The position numbers and the translations under genes are program-made. A stretch of 13,122 nt of DNA from CAMBDR01 sp046597185 (GTDB lineage: Bacteria > Pseudomonadota > Gammaproteobacteria > Burkholderiales > Burkholderiaceae_D), in assembly GCA_046597185.1 (NCBI GenBank), contig JBKJLF010000158.1:1-13122 (forward strand). The letters are read 5' to 3'. Shown in pieces: positions 1-5,224 of the stretch. Below the pieces are notes generated by a model. It did no database searches. It was given only the letters and a program-made list of their open reading frames with translations, and was not told the DNA's origin. The first letter of the stretch is position 1. Each line of letters opens with the position of its first letter.

Positions 1-348
1 GTGCGTGCCTTTGCCAAGGCGGTTGGCGTAGCTGTCGTAGATGAAGCTTTTTTCAAATAACGGGCCAATCACGGCGAACAAGGCATGGTGTACCACTCGG
101 TCACGAAACGGGGCTGCTGATACGATGCGCAGCTTGGGGTCACGCACGGTGATTTCCAAATATTGCCCGGTGCGGTATTGGCCGGTTGCTAATTCCCGTT
201 CTAGGCGTAATAGTTCTGGTTCCAAATTAGCCCAAAACTTGGCAGCACCGGGTTTGCTGCGCTTACCCTTCATCGCGCGCTTGGCGGCGGCGTGCAGGGC
301 GGTGAAGGAAGCGATTTGTAAGAACAAATCATCATAGCGTTGTGTCAT
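1..348 (-). CDS. DGR-type reverse transcriptase, N-terminal part (cut by window edge)
   Basis: About 116 residues are visible, from an ATG at 348 to the left edge. The translation starts MTQRYDDLFLQI and contains the N-terminal block typical of group II-like, retron and DGR reverse transcriptases: W.NLE.ELL.L.REL..G.Y, then DPK.RIVSAAPFRDRVVHHAL, then FI.DSYANRLGKGTH. In DGRs this enzyme copies the template-repeat RNA into cDNA with errors at adenines, and the cDNA then replaces the variable repeat of the target gene. The catalytic YxDD block and the C-terminus lie outside the window, so activity cannot be judged. The ATG overlaps the avd stop as ATGA, so the two are probably translationally coupled; no separate Shine-Dalgarno is visible. 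The DGR assignment over retron or group II rests on avd and the target gene next door. Confidence 0.9.
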   Translation of the reverse strand, partial: MTQRYDDLFLQIASFTALHAAAKRAMKGKRSKPGAAKFWANLEPELLRLERELATGQYRTGQYLEITVRDPKLRIVSAAPFRDRVVHHALFAVIGPLFEKSFIYDSYANRLGKGTH

Positions 349-791
349 GCTAGGCTAGGCGCGGTTTGGGGTGTGGGCTGGTCTTGCTGTTTGGTTTGGG
401 GCTGATTTTGCGGCTTATCTTGCTGCTTATCTTGCTTTAGCCACGCGCCAACCATACGGCCAATATTGTCGATGGCGCGGGCGGCAAATTCATAACGGGC
501 TAAGTCTAAATGGCGCAAATCCTTTGCCATGCGGACACCAAAGCGTAGCTTTTCAAGGCCAAGGTTGGCTGCGCGTAGATACCCGATGCGGTCTTTACTG
601 TAGGTGGCCTCGATCAACTGGTCTAGTACGGCCAAGGCTTGCACTTGTAGGCGGTCACCTAATAGAAACTTTTGGCTACGAGGGAATTTTTCTAGCACGG
701 GCACTAACCACAACAAGAACTGGTACATGGCTTCCAAGGCAGGGCCGCTGGCACGCGGGCCGGTGGGTGACTTGGCAAAATGATCAGACAT
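345..791 (-). CDS. avd: Avd-like four-helix-bundle accessory protein of a diversity-generating retroelement
   Basis: 148 residues. Residues about 15-120 are strongly helical and match the bacterial four-helix-bundle (S23/Avd) family: an early YQFLLWLVPVLEKFPRSQKF segment, a middle LLEA.YSKDR-like stretch (here LIEATYSKDRIGYLRAAN) and a late FAARAIDNIGRMVGAWLK helix. In the Bordetella phage DGR, Avd is a basic pentamer that binds the reverse transcriptase and nucleic acid and is required for mutagenic homing. The start at 791 is supported by AAGGA at 797-801. The last 28 residues are a Q/K/P-rich low-complexity tail (KQDKQQDKPQNQPQTKQQDQ), longer than the core family needs and probably disordered. 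The stop overlaps the reverse transcriptase ATG by 4 bases; the target gene ends 153 bases upstream. Confidence 0.9.
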   Translation of the reverse strand: MSDHFAKSPTGPRASGPALEAMYQFLLWLVPVLEKFPRSQKFLLGDRLQVQALAVLDQLIEATYSKDRIGYLRAANLGLEKLRFGVRMAKDLRHLDLARYEFAARAIDNIGRMVGAWLKQDKQQDKPQNQPQTKQQDQPTPQTAPSLA

Positions 792-944
792 GCAATTCCT
801 TAAAAAAAATCGAGCCTGCGGCTGGCTTTTTACAAACCAAGCCGCACGCTATTGGCAGGGGTGACGATAATACACTACTTTGAACCAAATTCAAGATCAA
901 GTGCAAAAAATCACAAAGCCTTTAAGAAGCAAGTGCAAAGCTGC
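792..944 (-). other. Leader between target gene and avd; hairpin plus T-run, no template repeat
   Basis: This is where a DGR template repeat is often found, but I see no sequence resembling the 3' end of the target gene. On the minus strand it holds an imperfect inverted repeat (CGGCTTGG around 846, CCAGCCG around 821), a small AGCC-GCA-GGCT hairpin (823-813) and a run of eight T (809-802), then the avd ribosome binding site. The structure could act as an attenuator lowering avd-RT expression relative to the target gene, or be part of the retroelement RNA. Both are inference; the stem is short for a strong terminator. Confidence 0.35.
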
Positions 945-954
945 CTACGGCAGC
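940..954 (-). repeat. Hairpin spanning the target-gene stop codon, next to the variable repeat
   Basis: The minus strand reads GCTGCC-GTA-GGCAGC: a perfect 6-bp stem with a 3-base loop that contains part of the TAG stop. In characterised DGRs a short GC-rich hairpin or cruciform lies just 3' of the variable repeat and its initiation-of-mutagenic-homing (IMH) sequence, and is needed for efficient target recognition. Position and GC content fit. The stem is a little shorter and the loop one base smaller than the best-known examples. A weak terminator role is the alternative. Confidence 0.6.
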
Positions 955-3725
955 GTCCGGGCAACGCGCAGGCCGGAGTAATTGAAACGGTAAGCTGGCG
1001 TGCTGATGAAGCGATAGGCCGAGCGCAGGTTCGACGGGGTGTCGTTCCACGAACCGCCGCGCAGCACGCGATTCTCATTTTTACCAACAATTACCCATAC
1101 ACTACCGTCCTGTGGCGCACCTTTATAATCACTATGCCAACTGTCTTCCACCCACTGCCAAACATTGCCATGCATATCATACAACCCAAAAGCATTCGGC
1201 GGAAAGCTACCTACTGGCGATGTATTAACCCATTTGTCGCGCCCTTCGGCCATCCCACCACAACAGGTATCCTTGCCGTAATTAGCGTACTCGTGGCTAG
1301 CCTTGTCGCCCCATGGGTAAGCGGTGGTACTGCCTGCCCTAGCCGCATATTCCCACTCTGCCTCACTGGGCAACCTATATTGCAGGCCACTCATTTCATT
1401 CAATTTTTTCAAATACGCCTGGGCATCGTTCCAGCTCACTCTTTCTACTGGGCAGGTGTCGCCACAATCCTTGAAACGGCTCGGATTATTTCCCATTACT
1501 GCACGCCATTGCCCCTGCGTCACAGCATATTTGCCCATGGCAAAGGGCTTGACAATCGTCACCTTGTGAGCGGGCCTTTCATCCTTTTGATCACTCTTAT
1601 CATCGCCCATGATGAAGCGCCCAGCGGGGATGCGAACCATTTCTGGGCAATATTTGCACTTTTCTGGCTTCACGCCATCCTGCACTTCGGTCAGCTTTGA
1701 TACCAATTCCACCCCAACCGGTGGCCGCACCGCCACCCACCCCACCGCCAAAGCCAACCCCGCCACCAACACCACCCCACGCGGCCCCGCCAATGGCGTG
1801 CCGTCTGGATACAACAATCGCAACAACCGCTCCCCCAGCCCAAAGGCCAGCGGCTGCGCCCGCCCGCTCATAAAGCGCAAAAACACCTTATCTTGCGCCG
1901 CATCGGGCAACCCCACCCGGCCTTTACCCGCCTTCTGGGCCAACGCCACGGCCAGCGCATCCGCATATGGCTTACTTGCCTGACTGGCCTGTTCGAAAAA
2001 CGCATCCAATGCGCGGCGCACCACACCCCCGCACTCTGGCAACTGTTCATTCAACAAAGCACTCCGCAACCAGTTAGGCATAAACCCCACCCGCAACCAC
2101 GGCAAGCGCGCCAGTTGCGTCAAACATTCTGCATAGCGCTCCCGATGCGGCAGTTGCCACGGCAGCGCTGCTTTCGCCACGGGTGCCACCGGTGCCAGCA
2201 AGGCATTGCCTAACATGAGCGTAATACCCCAGTTGATTTCTGGGTACACCGCACAGGCCGACAGCCACGCCATGCCGTCTGCGCCCAAATCTTTCACCAA
2301 GGCATCAAGCAGCTTATCCCGCGTGGCGGCAGGCGGTGCCACTCTGTCTAGCCACATATCTTGATCTTGCCAATACACAGGGCGCGGACGGGTTTTAGCT
2401 TCGTCATTATGCAAAGATTGCCACTTTTCAGTTTCGAATAGTTGTCCTAATATCGTCAACCCGCTGCCGTTGAGTGGCAATAGCACCAGCCCGGCATGGC
2501 CTAACAACCATTCACGCACGCTCCAGAGCCGTCCTATCTGCGGCGTCAACAGCACTGGGGCTTGCCATGCCGTCAACAACGGTAAGCAAGAGGCTACCCG
2601 CCCGCTGTAGGGGTCGATTAGCCCTTGCCCGTCACTGACGATGATCAGGCGCGCATCCGTATGGCGGCTATGCAATTGCGGCAGGCTTTGCGGGCCTGCA
2701 TGCAACACGCCCCCACGCAAGGGCGCGTGCCGTAGGCGACGTGGGTCGGCGTCAAATTCGTAGCGTTCAAAAACCACGCCTTGCCACTCTAAGGCGGCCA
2801 GCATTTCTTCGGCTAGGTGCGCTAAATGGTCGCCATGGCTGGCTTTATCGACCAAAATTAAATATTCCGGCTCTACCCTGCTGCCAAACACCGGGGTGAA
2901 ATAGCCGCCACGGCGCACGCTAGCGCGGATGCTGGCGGCCACGTCCAGCTCGCGCGAGTCTACGTTGATGCGCCTGCGCAAGCCCGCACCCAGCCGCCGC
3001 ACGTCGTTGACTAGCGCCGCAAGCCAGCGTGTGTCGCTGGGCGTGCCATCAGAGGGCAGGCGCAGTAAAAACCCGCGCCGCCGCAAGGTGGTGAAGAGCC
3101 ACCATGCGAGGGTAATGCCTGCTACTGCCAATGGCCCGAATAAATCGATGGGGTGAAAGTAATTTGCCGCCTCGGAAATTTCAACTTGACGGGTTTTTTG
3201 AATCAATTCGGGTGGCATTGCTTGGGCGGCGGCACTGGCGGAGGCGCTGACAGAAGCACTGGGCTGCACAATGGGCGGGACGATGGCAGGGTGCGTTTTC
3301 CAATACCATGCCAACGCCAACGCCACCAGCAGTACCAAGCCTAGCCCCAGTACTACAGCGCGCCACCCCTGCATAACTGGCCGCGCTAGCTTACTTACCG
3401 TATTTTCCGCTAGCGCATGTGGCGCATCCGCCTGCACCACCGCAACCTTCTGCTGCGGCCAGCGCAGTTGCACCCAATCGGTGTACACCGCACCAAAGCG
3501 CGCCTGCATTTCGCTGCTGCTGCAAAAGATCGGTGCCAAATAAGGCGCAAGCTGGGCGCGCTCGGGCAATGCCCCCTGCCCGCTCAATAATTGCAGCGCC
3601 AGCAATTGCGCCGCTGCAATCAGTTGATCCGGCGCGACGATAAAACCGCGTTCGCGCAACCAATAGCCTAGATCAGCCAAGTCGGCTGGCTGTAAGGTTG
3701 CTATTTTTGGTATCGAGGTTTCCAA
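945..3725 (-). CDS. DGR target (variable) protein: membrane-anchored vWA-like protein with C-terminal FGE/C-type-lectin domain
   Basis: 926 residues. Seen in order: a helical N-terminal region (1-95); a membrane segment at about 121-142; an S/A-rich loop (150-170); a second membrane segment at about 194-213 followed by TTLRRRGFLLR; a vWA-like domain at about 287-420 (YLILVDKASHGDH, later LIIVSDGQG); a helical middle region (450-640); a third membrane segment at about 649-668; and an FGE-sulfatase/SUMF1 domain at 693-926 (EMVRIPAGRFIMGDD, YAVTQGQW, RLPSEAEWEYAARAG, GNVWQWVEDSW, RVLRGGSW, GLRVARTLP). The MIDAS is degenerate: the DxSxS position reads DKASH. The FGE part lacks the paired copper-binding cysteines found near RGGSF in catalytic FGE, so it is probably a ligand-binding C-type lectin fold. 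Its six cysteines (KCKYC, DCGDTC, TCC) could form disulfides if exported. By the positive-inside rule, vWA is cytoplasmic and FGE is outside. The start is TTG at 3725, three bases after the previous stop; no in-frame ATG is near. Confidence 0.88.
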   Translation of the reverse strand: METSIPKIATLQPADLADLGYWLRERGFIVAPDQLIAAAQLLALQLLSGQGALPERAQLAPYLAPIFCSSSEMQARFGAVYTDWVQLRWPQQKVAVVQADAPHALAENTVSKLARPVMQGWRAVVLGLGLVLLVALALAWYWKTHPAIVPPIVQPSASVSASASAAAQAMPPELIQKTRQVEISEAANYFHPIDLFGPLAVAGITLAWWLFTTLRRRGFLLRLPSDGTPSDTRWLAALVNDVRRLGAGLRRRINVDSRELDVAASIRASVRRGGYFTPVFGSRVEPEYLILVDKASHGDHLAHLAEEMLAALEWQGVVFERYEFDADPRRLRHAPLRGGVLHAGPQSLPQLHSRHTDARLIIVSDGQGLIDPYSGRVASCLPLLTAWQAPVLLTPQIGRLWSVREWLLGHAGLVLLPLNGSGLTILGQLFETEKWQSLHNDEAKTRPRPVYWQDQDMWLDRVAPPAATRDKLLDALVKDLGADGMAWLSACAVYPEINWGITLMLGNALLAPVAPVAKAALPWQLPHRERYAECLTQLARLPWLRVGFMPNWLRSALLNEQLPECGGVVRRALDAFFEQASQASKPYADALAVALAQKAGKGRVGLPDAAQDKVFLRFMSGRAQPLAFGLGERLLRLLYPDGTPLAGPRGVVLVAGLALAVGWVAVRPPVGVELVSKLTEVQDGVKPEKCKYCPEMVRIPAGRFIMGDDKSDQKDERPAHKVTIVKPFAMGKYAVTQGQWRAVMGNNPSRFKDCGDTCPVERVSWNDAQAYLKKLNEMSGLQYRLPSEAEWEYAARAGSTTAYPWGDKASHEYANYGKDTCCGGMAEGRDKWVNTSPVGSFPPNAFGLYDMHGNVWQWVEDSWHSDYKGAPQDGSVWVIVGKNENRVLRGGSWNDTPSNLRSAYRFISTPAYRFNYSGLRVARTLP
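948..1070 (-). repeat. Predicted DGR variable repeat (VR) with GC-rich IMH-like end
   Basis: This encodes about the last 41 residues of the target protein. Fixed GC-rich codons (CGC GGC GGT TCG TGG; CTG CGC TCG; GGC CTG CGC GTT GCC CGG) alternate with codons that look like mutated AAC/AAT: D895 GAC, Y904 TAT, F906 TTC, I907 ATC, S908 AGC, Y912 TAC, F914 TTC, Y916 TAC, plus unmutated-looking N894 AAC, N899 AAC and N915 AAT. All end in C or T, as expected if only adenines of an AAY template are replaced. The distal GC-rich stretch 948-977 resembles an IMH. The upstream boundary is estimated; it could extend to about 1091, since I879 (ATT) and V880 (GTT) may also be variable. The template repeat is not in the window, so the call rests on codon pattern and context. 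Confidence 0.82.
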
Positions 3726-3728
3726 GGC

Positions 3729-3905
3729 TTACGCGGAAACCCGCTTAATCACCACCCGCATTAACCGGGTCGTAAGGCGTGCCGTTTGCGCATTAAATGC
3801 CCGCAAAACCAGCGTGTTGGCCGCAGCCATTTCTTGATGGCGTTTGCCGCGTTCTAGCTTGGAACAAACTGGCCGCTTATATGTGCGCAACATTTCATTT
3901 TTCAT
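3729..3905 (-). CDS. Small basic protein of unknown function, coupled to the antitoxin gene
   Basis: 58 residues if started at the ATG (3905) that overlaps the antitoxin stop as ATGA; it ends three bases before the TTG of the vWA-FGE gene. It begins MKNEMLRTYKRP and is rich in Arg and Lys, with few acidic residues. It occupies the slot where a VapC (PIN-domain) toxin would normally follow a VapB antitoxin, but it is far shorter than PIN toxins (about 130 residues) and has none of their conserved aspartates. I do not recognise it. It may be a real small protein, the coupling leader of the downstream gene, or the remnant left after loss of a toxin gene. The tight ATGA and TAA-gcc-TTG junctions argue that it is translated. 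Confidence 0.4.
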   Translation of the reverse strand: MKNEMLRTYKRPVCSKLERGKRHQEMAAANTLVLRAFNAQTARLTTRLMRVVIKRVSA

Positions 3906-4141
3906 ATCGTATTTAACCAACTTCCTTCGACTTCCTCAATCACATCCACCCGCTCAACCAGAAAATCAGGATCGGCCTTGGGTTCATCCAAAAGCGAAAG
4001 CCATGAAGGCCGTACCGGGCGCAATATGAGGGTATCGCCCTCTTTGCGGATTTCAAGTTCGGTAACGCCAACAAACTCCATGTCTTTGGGAATGGTAATG
4101 GCCTGATTTTCACTACTATTGACTATAGCAACGGTAAGCAT
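3902..4141 (-). CDS. VapB/AbrB (SpoVT-AbrB fold) antitoxin-like protein
   Basis: 79 residues from the ATG at 4141, chosen because a strong AGGAGG (4153-4148) sits six bases upstream; a longer in-frame reading from 4222 is not supported. The N-terminal half has the swapped-hairpin AbrB pattern (AIVNSSENQAITIPKDMEF, then TELEIRKEGDTLILRPVRP). The C-terminal half carries the WLSLLDEP...DFLVERVDV tail typical of VapB antitoxins, which binds and blocks the partner nuclease. Such proteins also repress their own operon as DNA-binding dimers. No PIN toxin follows; the next ORF is a 58-residue unknown. The gene lies between the MoxR gene (102 bases upstream) and the vWA-FGE gene, an unusual place for a toxin-antitoxin half. 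It could regulate the cassette or be a stabilisation relic. Confidence 0.82.
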   Translation of the reverse strand: MLTVAIVNSSENQAITIPKDMEFVGVTELEIRKEGDTLILRPVRPSWLSLLDEPKADPDFLVERVDVIEEVEGSWLNTI

Positions 4142-4147
4142 AATTAA

Positions 4148-4153
4148 CCTCCT
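4148..4153 (-). promoter_or_regulatory. Strong Shine-Dalgarno of the antitoxin gene
   Basis: AGGAGG on the minus strand, spaced TTAATT from the ATG at 4141. It is the best ribosome binding site in the left cassette and fixes the antitoxin start, excluding the longer in-frame reading. Confidence 0.85.
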
Positions 4154-4243
4154 AAGCCCGTAATGGGTAACTGGCAAACTGATTTTACCACCTTCATCCA
4201 CCGCGCAAAACACATCAACCACCTGCTTGCCATCACGGTATTT

Positions 4244-5224
4244 TCAAGCACCCCAGCGCTGCGCCAGCAAGCCCTGCACCCGCTTAACATCTTCGCTAGT
4301 TTTCGCCAACACGCCCAAGGTGGCTTTCAATTGCTCAATCGGCAAGCTTTTCAGTGGCAATTTACCGACATCACCCGCCGTCACGCCCGCCCAGGGGCGC
4401 GCCTGCAAGACGCTGATCCATTGCACCAATTCCGCCGTGGTGGGCGGTTTATCGAGCCGCAATTCGCGCACATCCAGAAAAAACGCCAGCACGTCGTTTG
4501 CCAACTCGCCCACCGCCTGCCCCAGATTTTTGCTGATGATCTGCTTCAGGCGTTCGCTTTGCTCGCGCCCCGGAAACTCGATGTGGTGGAACACGCAGCG
4601 GCGCAAAAAGGCCGCTGGCAAGTTGCGCTCGCTGTTGCTGGTAAGCACGATAATCGGGCGCAAGGCCGGGTTGGGGTCGGCGTCCACCCGCCGCACCTCA
4701 CTCGTGCCCGGCTTCCGTACTTCTGGTATGCGGAAGAACATGCGGTCGATTTCATTCAAAATATCATTGGGAAAGTCGCGTGGCGCTTTGTCGATTTCGT
4801 CGATCAGCACCACCGAGCGCTGCTGCCCCGGATGCTGCGCCGGATCAGGCAGCAAGTCTTGCACCGCTTCCCACGGCTGGGAAAACAATATCGCCTGCCC
4901 CAGCGCTTCAAAGCTCAGGTAATCCCGCGCCTCAAGCTTGCAATTGCCGTCATGGCTATCGTGAAAACGGCGCAGGCTATCGAAGCGGTAAAACAAATCG
5001 GTCGCCATGCTGGTGGATTTGGTTTCAAAGGTGTACAAATTCAGCGGGCCAGCGGGAGCCAGTTTTTCAGCCAAATAATTGGCAAACGTGGTTTTGCCCG
5101 TCCCCGGTTCACCCGTCAGTAGCAAGGGTTGGCCCAGTTGCATGGCGACTTGGGCGGCGATGCACAAGGCTTCATCGGCAAGGTAAATGTCGGCACGGCG
5201 CGCCGGGTCTAGCATGGGTATCAT
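4244..5224 (-). CDS. MoxR-family AAA+ ATPase
   Basis: 326 residues. Walker A GEPGTGKT at 38-45, Walker B VVLIDEID at 138-145, sensor-1 type LTSNSERNLP around 194-203 with the following FLRRC arginines, and a helical lid domain to the C-terminus; the motifs appear intact. MoxR ATPases are cytoplasmic hexameric remodelling enzymes that almost always work with a vWA-domain partner, here the vWA-FGE protein 0.5 kb downstream. The start at 5224 overlaps the preceding stop (ATGA) and has GGGAG at 5235-5231 with six-base spacing, better than the in-frame ATG at 5215. In MoxR-vWA conflict systems the ATPase is thought to link sensing to effector release or assembly; that role here is inference from gene order. 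Confidence 0.92.
   Translation of the reverse strand: MIPMLDPARRADIYLADEALCIAAQVAMQLGQPLLLTGEPGTGKTTFANYLAEKLAPAGPLNLYTFETKSTSMATDLFYRFDSLRRFHDSHDGNCKLEARDYLSFEALGQAILFSQPWEAVQDLLPDPAQHPGQQRSVVLIDEIDKAPRDFPNDILNEIDRMFFRIPEVRKPGTSEVRRVDADPNPALRPIIVLTSNSERNLPAAFLRRCVFHHIEFPGREQSERLKQIISKNLGQAVGELANDVLAFFLDVRELRLDKPPTTAELVQWISVLQARPWAGVTAGDVGKLPLKSLPIEQLKATLGVLAKTSEDVKRVQGLLAQRWGA

Noticed and set aside
792..944. Template repeat between the target gene and avd
   Set aside because: I compared the stretch by eye with the variable repeat; no shared segment beyond a few bases.
852..1700. 282-codon open frame on the plus strand
   Set aside because: It lies opposite the conserved FGE domain and variable repeat; no recognisable domain or start signal.
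3729..3905. Calling the 58-codon ORF a VapC toxin
   Set aside because: Position fits, but length is under half and the conserved acidic residues of PIN domains are missing.
4142..4222. N-terminal extension of the antitoxin to 4222
   Set aside because: The perfect AGGAGG before the ATG at 4141 and the normal VapB length favour the shorter protein.
4163..5122. 319-codon open frame on the plus strand
   Set aside because: It is antisense to the MoxR ATPase, whose motifs are intact; the plus-strand translation resembles no family.
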